Below are positions 34,390 to 43,600 of a stretch of 64,000 nt of DNA, piece after piece. Made by a program: the position numbers and the translations under genes. The stretch lies in NCBI RefSeq assembly GCF_026212465.1, contig NC_080052.1:31418326-31482325 (forward strand), given 5' to 3'. Below the pieces are notes generated by a model. That model did not search any database. It was not told the origin of the DNA and saw nothing but the letters and a program-made list of their open reading frames with translations. The number at the start of each line of letters is the position of its first letter. Position 1 is the stretch's first letter. The stretch comes from Amaranthus tricolor. Its lineage: Eukaryota; Streptophyta; Magnoliopsida; Caryophyllales; Amaranthaceae.

Positions 34390-37300
34390 ATGGAGTCAAA
34401 AGACACCATAATCATGCCAGACCAACCAGTAACAATGGGACAACTTTTGCAACTGTTCTCACAGTTAAACACCAATAAGTCAAACCCACTGCCATCCGAA
34501 ACATCCACAAGCACCACCACAATTTCAATCCCCACATTCTCAATATCAGAAAAGTTAACTCACCAAAATTACACCATGTGGTCCAGGTTGATGCAATTGG
34601 CCCTAAGTGGTCGGGATCGGCTCAACCATATCATCGCCGACCCACCACCACAAACTGACCAAGAGTACAGCCAATGGACCAGACGAGATTCGGTGGTTAT
34701 TTCATGGATAATCGAAAGCATTCACCCGGATTTAGTTAACCAATTTATCGATTTCCCAACCGCAAAGACTCTCTGGAAAGGGATCGAAACCGTATATAGC
34801 AGTGGCAGTGATGGTCTCCAAATCTTTGACCTCACTGTCAAGGCTAATAAAATCGAACAAAAAACAGATACTTTGGAAAAATACTATAGCAATTTAATAA
34901 CTCTATGGAAGGAAATCGATAGGAGGCAACCAAATCCGATGAAAGACCCAGAAGACAAAATTATTTACAACCAATTAACCCAAAAAAATCGATTGTATCA
35001 ATTTCTTGCCGGGGTAAATGAAACGTTCGACAAAGAGAGAAGAGATCTCCTCCTCCAAGATCCGTTACCCACAGCAGAGGAGGCATATGCCTTCATAAGA
35101 AGGGAGATAATGAGAAGGGGAATCATGAAAAAGGAGCCCTCATTGGAGTTGGAATCATCGGGCTCAGGGGGTGTTTTCGCTGTCAGAGGGAGATCGGAGA
35201 GATCTTACCGGAAGAATGATGAGAGAAGCCATCTTCAATGTACCCACTGTGGTGGGATGAGACACACGAAAAGTGAGTGCTTTAAGCTTGTGGGATACCC
35301 GGATTGGTGGCCAGACACGAAAAAAAAGGGAGCAAAAATGGCCGGCCCATTCTCCGATCAGTCAAGATCTGGAAGAGCAGCAGCCGTTTCAAGCGTTAAA
35401 TCAGACGAAGGTATGGCGGCCATGGTCAGAAAAGCAAAGGAAGATGAAGGAGAAAGGGAGACGCAGAGTCAGAAATGGGAAGGTGACCCTTCAAATGAAG
35501 GAAAATGTGGCCCTTCAAATGAGGGTCACACGCTTTTCAATGAAAAAGAGAGGAGAGACGTGGCTCCCTCTCGTCCTTTTGTTTTCTCTTGTGTAAATAA
35601 AAACAACCCTGTTAACGAATGGATCCTTGATTGCGGAGCTACGGACACAATGTCGTATGATAAAAATGACTTTTTTAATCATGTCCGACCTAAAAAAAAT
35701 CTCATTAAAACTGCTAATGGGGAAGAAATTAAAGTCATGGGTGCTGGAGCTATTACCGTGTCAAAAAATTTAACATTGAATAATTGTCTTTTTGTTCCTA
35801 ACCTTTCACATAAACTATTGTCCGTTAGTCACCTTACAAAGGAACTCAATTGCACTGTGCTTATAAAATCTGGTTCTTGTGTTGTGCAGGATGTTCAGAC
35901 AGGCAAGATTATTGGGCGTGGTATTGAAAAAGATGGTCTGTACTACTTGGAAGAGACGGTTCAAAAAGGCAACGCAGTTCTTGCTCATGGGTCACGGGGG
36001 AAGCAACTGTGGACTTGGCATCGTAGACTTGGACATCCATCTGTAGGGTATCTCAAGAAACTTCTTCCCACTTTAGCTAGATCAAATTTGGACTTTAAGT
36101 GCGAGACATGTATTTTGGCAAAGAGTCATAAACACTCATATCCTAGTAGTTTGAATAGATCTAGCTTACCATTTATGATTGTTCATTCTGATGTTTGGGG
36201 ACCCGCACCTGTTTGTGGAATGCATGGTTTTTTTTATTATATTGTGTTTATTGATGACTGTACTAGAATGAGCTGGATCTACTTTCTTAAACACAAATCT
36301 GAGGTGTTTGCAGTGTTTGTTGATTTTTATCACATGATATGCACCCAATTCCAAACCCAAATCCGTACCTTACGAACAGATAATGGCCGTGAATATGTTA
36401 ATACTGAAATGCACAAATTCCTTGCTAGTAAAGGCATTATCCATCAAACTTCGTGTCCAGATACACCTCAACAAAATGGTGTAGCTGAACGGAAAAACAG
36501 AACCCTACTAGAAATTACCCGTGCCATAATGCTTGAATCCCATATCCCTACCACTCATTGGCCCGATGCTATCTCCACTGCTACCTACCTCACTAACCGT
36601 CTTCCCACAAAAGCCTTAAACTATAAAACACCTTTAGAATCCCTTCAAACCTACCTTCCCATACCTTCCTCACATTCCTTACCTCCTCGGATCTTTGGGT
36701 GCACCGTCTATGTTCATTGTCCAAAACGGATACGAAGTAAACTAGAATCACGGGCAATTAAGTGTGTTTTCTTGGGATATGGAAGAAACCAGAAGGGGTA
36801 TAGGTGTTATGATCCAAAAACTCAACGAATGTACACTACGATGGATTGTGATTTCTCTGAATCCGAATACTACTACGCCCATCCTCGATGTCAGGGGGAG
36901 ATGAAAAATGACGATCTCAGATGGTTAGCTAGTCCATGGATGTTGAACCCAGACCCACAAGAGCAATTAGGCAATGCTACCGAACTGTCTTTTCAATTCA
37001 TACAACCCATACCACATCCAGTTGTGTCTGAACATCAGGTTAGTTCTTTACTTGAGCAAGATAAGATATGTGATACTGAGATTGTTGATGCTGAGACTGT
37101 TGATATTGCTGATAAGAATGAGGAAACAGGGGAAGAGCAGACAGGTGAATCCCAGGGGTACATACTCCCACCTCGCTCAACTCGAGGTGTACCCCCTAGA
37201 AGGTACGATCCGGATTATGAGGCCAAAAGATCGAAATATCCGATCGAGCCAGTTGTGGAGGATAACATGTCACAGAGTGCTTTAGCATTCAAAGCCGCTA

Positions 37301-38865
37301 TCTATGCAACTGAACTTCCACAAAGTAGTGATAAAGCTATGCAGGATGTTAAATGGAGGAAAGCTATGGAAGAAGAGATTGATGCTCTACAAAAAAATAA
37401 AACATGGGAAAAATGCACCCTACCGAAAGGAAAAAAGATAGTGGGATGCAAATGGGTGTACACAGTGAAATATAAGGCAGATGGATCCATCGAAAGGTAC
37501 AAAGCTAGACTCGTGGCGAAAGGGTATACACAGACATATGGAGTTGATTATTCAGAGACCTTCTCTCCGGTTGCTAAGCTGGATACTATAAGGGTTTTAT
37601 TCTCCATAGCAGCGAATCTTGATTGGCCTCTTCACCAATTCGATGTAAAAAACGCCTTTCTACATGGAGAATTAAAAGAAGAAGTATATATGCAGGCTCC
37701 CCCAGGATTTTCAGGAGACTTTGGGAGAAATGAAGGGTGTAGATTACGGAAAGCTCTATATGGGCTAAAACAATCACCCCGAGCATGGTTTGGCAGATTC
37801 ACTTCAGCAATGAAACAATTTGGGTATAAACAGAGTAACTCCGATCATACACTGTTTCTGAAAAAGAATGGAAGTAAGATAACTTGCCTTATCATCTATG
37901 TGGATGACATGATCATTACAGGGGACGACACAGACGAAATCAAGGTCTTAAAAGACAAGCTGTTCAAAGAATTCGAAATGAAAGATCTAGGAAGGCTCAA
38001 GTATTTTCTGGGGATTGAAGTCCTAAGGTCTAACAGGGGCATCTTTATATCCCAAAGGAAGTATGTGCTGGATCTACTAGCTGAAGCAGGTATGTTAGAT
38101 TGTAAGCCTATTGAAACTCCAATAATGATCAATCATGGTTTACAAATTCTTGAAGATGGGGAACCGACAAACTGTGCGCAATACCAGAAACTAGTAGGGA
38201 AACTGATATACCTAGCCCATACAAGGCCTGACATAGCTTACGCAGTTGGAGTTGTGAGTCGAGCCATGCACCGACCTCAGATACGACATATGGAAGCAGT
38301 AATTAGGATCTTGAGATATTTGAAAGGAACTTCAGGAAGAGGGGTTCTATACCAGAAGAACGGTCACCTTGATGTAGTTGCTTACACTGATGCAGATTGG
38401 GCAGGGGACAGAGATGATAGGAGATCAACATCGGGTTATTTCACTCTAGTAGGTGGAAATCTCGTGACATGGAGGAGTAAGAAACAAAAGGTTGTCGCCT
38501 TATCGAGTGCTGAAGCTGAATTCCGGGGAATTGCCAAAGGAGTTACTGAAATCTTATGGTTAAGAAGACTCCTTACTGAGCTTGGCTTTATGCCCATAAA
38601 GAGCAGCGTGTTGTATTGTGATAATCAGGCCGCCATCAACATCTCAGAGAACCCGGTACAACATGATCGTACGAAACATGTTGAAATCGACAGACACTTC
38701 ATAAAGGAAAAGTTGGAAAATGAAACCATTAAACTACCTCATGTTCGCTCAGAGGATCAGTTGGCAGATATCCTCACTAAAGCAGTAGCAACCCAGTCTT
38801 TCGAGAATGTTTTACACAAGTTGGGTGTTGGTGATCCTACGACCCAACTTGAGGGGGAGTGTTAG
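34390..38865 (+). CDS. Copia Gag-Pol polyprotein, intact, 1,491 aa
   Basis: This one frame encodes all proteins of the element. Gag spans about residues 50-250 (NYTMWSRLMQLAL near 61). A zinc knuckle follows with C284, C287, H292, C297. The protease motif at 411-418 reads WILDCGAT, where the family usually has DSGA. The integrase has the HHCC site (H544, H549, C571, C574) and catalytic D601, D664, E700 with the right 35-residue spacing. RT spans about 1004-1250 with YVDDM near 1170. RNase H follows at about 1330-1440, with DADWAGD and DNQAAI. There are no stops or shifts. The TAG stop lies in bases 4-6 of the 3' LTR. The product acts in cytoplasmic particles that reverse-transcribe the RNA, and the integrase inserts the cDNA in the nucleus. 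The first ATG after the primer site is used. Confidence 0.96.
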   Translation: MESKDTIIMPDQPVTMGQLLQLFSQLNTNKSNPLPSETSTSTTTISIPTFSISEKLTHQNYTMWSRLMQLALSGRDRLNHIIADPPPQTDQEYSQWTRRDSVVISWIIESIHPDLVNQFIDFPTAKTLWKGIETVYSSGSDGLQIFDLTVKANKIEQKTDTLEKYYSNLITLWKEIDRRQPNPMKDPEDKIIYNQLTQKNRLYQFLAGVNETFDKERRDLLLQDPLPTAEEAYAFIRREIMRRGIMKKEPSLELESSGSGGVFAVRGRSERSYRKNDERSHLQCTHCGGMRHTKSECFKLVGYPDWWPDTKKKGAKMAGPFSDQSRSGRAAAVSSVKSDEGMAAMVRKAKEDEGERETQSQKWEGDPSNEGKCGPSNEGHTLFNEKERRDVAPSRPFVFSCVNKNNPVNEWILDCGATDTMSYDKNDFFNHVRPKKNLIKTANGEEIKVMGAGAITVSKNLTLNNCLFVPNLSHKLLSVSHLTKELNCTVLIKSGSCVVQDVQTGKIIGRGIEKDGLYYLEETVQKGNAVLAHGSRGKQLWTWHRRLGHPSVGYLKKLLPTLARSNLDFKCETCILAKSHKHSYPSSLNRSSLPFMIVHSDVWGPAPVCGMHGFFYYIVFIDDCTRMSWIYFLKHKSEVFAVFVDFYHMICTQFQTQIRTLRTDNGREYVNTEMHKFLASKGIIHQTSCPDTPQQNGVAERKNRTLLEITRAIMLESHIPTTHWPDAISTATYLTNRLPTKALNYKTPLESLQTYLPIPSSHSLPPRIFGCTVYVHCPKRIRSKLESRAIKCVFLGYGRNQKGYRCYDPKTQRMYTTMDCDFSESEYYYAHPRCQGEMKNDDLRWLASPWMLNPDPQEQLGNATELSFQFIQPIPHPVVSEHQVSSLLEQDKICDTEIVDAETVDIADKNEETGEEQTGESQGYILPPRSTRGVPPRRYDPDYEAKRSKYPIEPVVEDNMSQSALAFKAAIYATELPQSSDKAMQDVKWRKAMEEEIDALQKNKTWEKCTLPKGKKIVGCKWVYTVKYKADGSIERYKARLVAKGYTQTYGVDYSETFSPVAKLDTIRVLFSIAANLDWPLHQFDVKNAFLHGELKEEVYMQAPPGFSGDFGRNEGCRLRKALYGLKQSPRAWFGRFTSAMKQFGYKQSNSDHTLFLKKNGSKITCLIIYVDDMIITGDDTDEIKVLKDKLFKEFEMKDLGRLKYFLGIEVLRSNRGIFISQRKYVLDLLAEAGMLDCKPIETPIMINHGLQILEDGEPTNCAQYQKLVGKLIYLAHTRPDIAYAVGVVSRAMHRPQIRHMEAVIRILRYLKGTSGRGVLYQKNGHLDVVAYTDADWAGDRDDRRSTSGYFTLVGGNLVTWRSKKQKVVALSSAEAEFRGIAKGVTEILWLRRLLTELGFMPIKSSVLYCDNQAAINISENPVQHDRTKHVEIDRHFIKEKLENETIKLPHVRSEDQLADILTKAVATQSFENVLHKLGVGDPTTQLEGEC
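38848..38859 (+). promoter_or_regulatory. Polypurine tract of the copia element
   Basis: The purine run TTGAGGGGGAG ends directly at the 3' LTR and would prime plus-strand DNA. It also encodes the last residues of the polyprotein (EGE). Confidence 0.88.
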
Positions 38866-39072
38866 AATAATCTATTTGAGGAAAAGAATAAATCTGTCAA
38901 GGCAACCAGAATATTTCTCCAATATTCCATACATATTTAGGGCACAAAATATTCTGTATATTCTCATTATTTTAGGAAGCTTTTCTTGTATAAATATGAT
39001 ACAATGTATATTGGAATAAATGAAAAAAAACACAGAAATTCAAACCCGTAAATTGGTTTATTCCCTTAATTA
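38860..39072 (+). repeat. 3' LTR of the copia element
   Basis: It has the same length and, as far as I can compare, the same sequence as the 5' LTR, and is followed by the TTGGT duplication. It contains the polyprotein stop codon in its first six bases. Confidence 0.95.
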
Positions 39073-39100
39073 TTGGTAATATAGATTTTTTGTTTATAGG

Positions 39101-39365
39101 TGTCAGAATCAACTTAATCAAAAGTTTAAGCTAATGATTGAGTCTCCAGATTATGTTATATACTCTAACACGCCTCTTATACGAGAGCCTTTTGGGTTAG
39201 AAGTGTGGATGAAAACGCTCCTCATATCTAGCGCTGAATATTCCGCTTTGAGATGAGGTGTGGATGAGATTCAATCATATGACCTCTCACATTTGATTTT
39301 GATACCATGTTAAAAAAACAAACTCAATTAACAACTTAAACTGATAGTTGAAGTCCTATCATATA
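39101..39365 (-). mobile_element. TRIM, second copy, truncated at one end
   Basis: The left direct repeat is 39101-39170 ('tgtcagaatcaacttaatca' through 'tatactctaaca'). The right repeat begins at 39308 ('tgttaaaaaaacaaactcaa') and stops near 39365 without the 'tactctaaca' end. On the minus strand the LTR is followed by TGGTATCAAAATC, a near match to the Met-tRNA primer site. The interior shares 'cctagcgctgaatattcc'-type text with the copy at 16152-16443. It lies 24 bp from the copia target duplication. Confidence 0.7.
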
Positions 39366-39994
39366 GTTTTTTTTTAAAGAAAAAAAAGACTAAGAATCAA
39401 ATTGAATCAAATTAGAATTCAAAGCATCCTCTATCAGGCAAGGGCAACATCAACCTGCACCTCATTACAAATCTCATAAACAGCCCATCTAGCTAAGGGA
39501 CGACTCTAACAATATGGAAAGAAAAGAAAAAGAAAAAGCAATTGATGTATTAGATTCCATGACAAAGACGCAATCTATGAAACCCCGTTCATGGAATTTG
39601 GAAGGCATTACTCAAATTTCATGACCCACTGCCAAAAGAATTAGATACACGCATTGGGGTTGAATTGGTACTATAAATTGTACCGTCTTTATTTCTGATT
39701 ACGTCCTTAATTTATGGACCCAACAACCTTACATTTATGGGGGACGTTTCTTCACTTTTCCTCTACCTCATATAAGTTGTCAATATTCTACGAGTTACAA
39801 ATGGATATTCCTCCCCTTTATTTTCGGTTATTCATTTTCTTTTGTTATGGGGTATAATTTCTTTTTTGGGATTTGGATTTGGACATGTACTTGTATACTT
39901 ATGGAGGTATTTGGGTAACTTACGTGTATATATTATTTATGTTTCTTTTAAAATGTTAAATTTGTTTTTGGTATGTTTGTCAATCACTAATTTA
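39366..39994. other. Spacer between the TRIM and the gypsy element
   Basis: This 0.6-kb spacer has A-rich and T-rich runs and nothing recognisable. The last bases belong to the target site of the gypsy insertion. Confidence 0.6.
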
Positions 39995-39999
39995 ACTTT

Positions 40000-40654
40000 T
40001 GTCATGGTACTGTTTATTTAATTAATTTATTTATTTAATAATTAGCATTATATTACTGAAATACCCTTTGACCTTTTTAGTTGACCTTGACTTTCGGTCA
40101 ACGGGCTTTTTCTGGAATTACTATTTTCCTTGAATGGCCCATGGTCCAGTTACCTCTAAAAAACCCTAACTCCCCACTTTCCCACAGTGTATGGCTCTCC
40201 TTGTTTCAGGATGAATAACTGTCCATTTTTCCCATGACCAGTCCACCTCCCATTACTCCCACTACTCCCATGATAGTTCACTTCTTAGATGCAACTTCCC
40301 TTCCTCAACATTATAAATAGTGGCTACCACCAAGGAGGGAGGATCATCTGAAAAATATAGCTTTCCTAGTATCCTTGCTTACATTACATCCTAAGCTTAC
40401 CCAAACACTAACACTAGCAATCTCAATCTCGACATTCCCTCTTGTATTCATTCAGCAATCATTTATTAATTTCCGATTTACGTTCTAACTTGAGCGTCGG
40501 AGGGGTATTCCGGGAGATCACCCCCCGGACAAGGCTAACGTGTTGTGTTGTAGGAATCCAAGTCGCGTCCCTCCACAAGTCGCCGTTCCAGACCACGCTT
40601 CCATTCACAGTATTGTAAGTGTCTTCTGCACTTCCTCGTTTCATAACCGAAACA
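40000..40654 (+). repeat. 5' LTR of the gypsy element
   Basis: It runs from TGTCATGGTACTG to ATAACCGAAACA, with canonical TG...CA ends. TATAAATA at 40312-40319 is the sense promoter. Differences from the 3' LTR are scattered single bases, about nine transitions and four transversions. Confidence 0.95.
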
Positions 40655-40657
40655 GTT

Positions 40658-40675
40658 TGGCGCCGTCTGTGGGGA
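40658..40675 (+). promoter_or_regulatory. Primer-binding site of the gypsy element
   Basis: TGGCGCCGTCTGTGGGGA follows the LTR after three bases. The first nine bases are complementary to the 3' end of plant tRNA-Asp (TGGCGCCGT), and GGGGA matches again after a mismatched core. This form is common in Tat elements. Confidence 0.8.
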
Positions 40676-40693
40676 ACAATTGAACAAAAAGTC

Positions 40694-43600
40694 ATGGCTC
40701 CTAAGAGAAATCCGACTCAAACAGCCACCGTGCATAGCACAGATACAGATACTTCTGCAGGTCACGTTAATAATCAAGCCGTGACTCGCCGTGATCTGGA
40801 CATGCTAGCACAGAACCTCACGGCTGCTTTCTCTGAACAACTCCGCGCCGTCATGAATAATGCTCCTACTCAGCAACGAGTATTAGAAGACATGGCGGAT
40901 CAAATAAAAAACTTGCGGGCACGAATCGAACCCCATCAGGAGATACCGAAGTCTCATGAATCTCAGGATGGGAACTCGAGGACGTCCCACTCCAGTAGAC
41001 GCAATAAGAAGAGGCGGGAGAGATCTAGAACCTACCCGAGCCTCAGCAAAACAGATCTGCAGGATGGCGAATCTAAAACCGCCTCTCGAGATGTCCGCAC
41101 CTTCCTAGAAAGTAAGAAACAAAAGACGTCTGAAAGCGTCCAATCATTGGTGGATAAAAGGAGGGAAGAAAGAAAGCAAGCCCAAGCCGCGGAGTCTAGC
41201 CGCCGCATCACCATGCCGAGGAATGAGGCCGGCAAAAGTAGCCTTTCTGGAAAACTTGTACCCATAATCTCTCCATTGGCCCCGGTGATACTAAATACCC
41301 CCAGTAATGGGAAGATAAAGATTCCGAACATGGCGGCCTTCGATGGAACGTCCTGCCCGGAGGAACATCTGATGGCCTACAAAAACTTGATGTTGCTGTA
41401 TACTAATGACCCGTTGTTGTGGTGCAAGTTCTTCCCGACTACTCTTACGGGAGTAGCACTGACATGGTATACCTCCCTTCCAGGAGGAAGTATACACAAC
41501 TTTGCCCAACTGGAAGAGAAGTTCCTGGGCCACTTTATAGCTTCCAGAAGGCAGGAGAAATCAAATTTCCATCTACTCAGCATCACGCAATTAGAAGGAG
41601 AGTCCATATCATCCTATCTAAAAAAGTTTCATGAGGCGGTGCTGGAGGTAACCGATTTGGAAGAATCGGTTGCATTAAACGCCCTGATCAACGGAATGAA
41701 GGCCCAACGGCTGAAGTTCCAGTTGGTCGAAAGTCAAGTGAAGACATACGCGGAGGCCATGAAGCAATGCCAAAGTTATGTCACGGCCTCCGAAATATGT
41801 CAGGCCCATGATCCTAAAAAACGGAGGTCTGATAAGAAGAACCCCATTACCAATCAATCCTCGAGAAACAGAGAGGAACAAGCATTGAGGAGGGAAAGAA
41901 ACTACCCTCCACGTCGTCCGGAGCCCCCGTCAGATATGGGGCCTCCACGATCCAGACATGTGTACGTCGCGGAAGGGGAAACAAGGACGCGGAGTATACT
42001 CGATGGAGGCAATGACCCGATGTTCAACCGCAACAGGAAAGACATATTCTATGCCATCCGCAATGAATTGCCAACTCCGCCTCCTACTAACACCCCCTCC
42101 AACCGTCGCAACTTCAATCTGTGGTGTGACTACCACAAAGAACACGGCCACACTTTGGCCCAATGCCGTGAACTTAAACGTATCCTGCACCAATTGGCTG
42201 ATGAAGGGAAACTATCGAGGTTCATCAACAAGGGAGACTATGTAGCAAAAGAAGTCGAAAGAAAGCCGTGGCACCAAAGACGCAGATCCCCCGGGAGGGA
42301 TGAGGCCAGGCGCGAAAGTTCCAACACTCAAGGGACTATCAACCTGATTTTCGGTGGATACACTGAGGAATATCCCACCATCCGCGCCGCAAGAGATAGC
42401 GTCCATACTTTGCTAAAGGGACCCCCAATGACCACATCCAGTGGGCCGGTCATGAAATTCGATGCCACGACCTCCCAAATGCTGCAACAACCACATACTG
42501 ACCCTCTGGTGGTCACTTTGAAAATTGGGCAAATGAAAGTCAAAAGGGTACTTGTAGATACCGGAAGTACGGCTGATCTTCTAACAATGGATTGCCTAAG
42601 GAAAATGCAGTTTGAAGAAAAACACTTGCAACCCCTCGATAAACCTTTGATCGGGTTTGGGGGAAACCAGGTCGTTCCATTGGGTACCATCGTACTACCC
42701 GTACGAGTAGGAGAGAAGGACAAAAGTAGAACGATGCCCATACGATTCACGGTTGTAGATCTCACATTCCCCTACAACGCCATCATGGGGCTTCCGCTCA
42801 TCAACAAAATCAAAGCTGCAATCTTCCCTCATCAACTCTTGCTTCAGTTTGAGCGGGATGATGGGCAAGTGGGTATACTCAAAGGGGACCAAGTGACAGC
42901 TCGTCAATGTCTAGTGAGTACCCTCAAGCGAGAAACCTCCTCCACTCCCTCCAAAAGAAAGAGGGGAGACTCTTCAGCCGTCATGAGCGTGTATACAGAC
43001 AACCCCAACGCCCACGGAAGGCCTCACCCAGTGGAACGGTATGAGGAGGTGGAGATGTTTGATGGGAAACAAATCAAAGTTGGAAAAAACCTCTCAGACG
43101 CGATCAAGACTGATCTCTTGGCCACCATCGCCGAGTTCCGCGATGTCTTCACTTTCTCCACGGAAGAGATGCCTGGTATCCCTACCCATATCACGTGTCA
43201 TAAACTTGATATAAAGCCAGGTTATAAACCCGTGAAGCAAAAGCTGCGACATCAGGGAAGAGAGCGAATAGAGGCCGCCAAAGAGGAGGTGGAGAAGTTA
43301 TTGAAGGCCGGATTCATCAGAGAATGCAAATATTCAGATTGGCTCTCCAACGTTGTTCTCGTCAAGAAATCCAACGGGAAGTGGAGAATGTGCGTCGATT
43401 TCACGGATCTAAACAAGGCATGCCCAAAAGACGACTACCCTCTCCCCAAGATAGATCGTTTGGTGGACTCCACAGCAGGACACACCCTGTTGAGCTTCAT
43501 GGATGCTAACGCAGGTTATCATCAAATCCCGTTGGCCCCTGAAGACCAACCGCACACAGCGTTCATCACGAATGCCGGCGTGTACTGCTACAAAGTCATG

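Larger units (their letters stand above)
34086..39072 (+). mobile_element. Complete Ty1-copia LTR retrotransposon, 4,987 bp
   Basis: LTRs lie at 34086-34298 and 38860-39072, 213 bp each; by eye I find no difference between them. TTGGT is duplicated at 34081-34085 and 39073-39077. The Met-tRNA primer site follows the first LTR and a purine tract precedes the second. The interior is one uninterrupted Gag-Pol frame in the order protease, integrase, RT, RNase H, which defines Ty1-copia. Identical LTRs mean insertion too recent for substitutions to accumulate. With short LTRs and no extra domain it could belong to the Ale/Ivana group, but I cannot assign the lineage by eye. Confidence 0.97.

Noticed and set aside
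40619..40693. Gypsy frame extended upstream to an ATG at 40619
   Set aside because: That ATG lies inside the 5' LTR, upstream of the primer-binding site. The ATG at 40694 follows the primer site and opens the Gag sequence.
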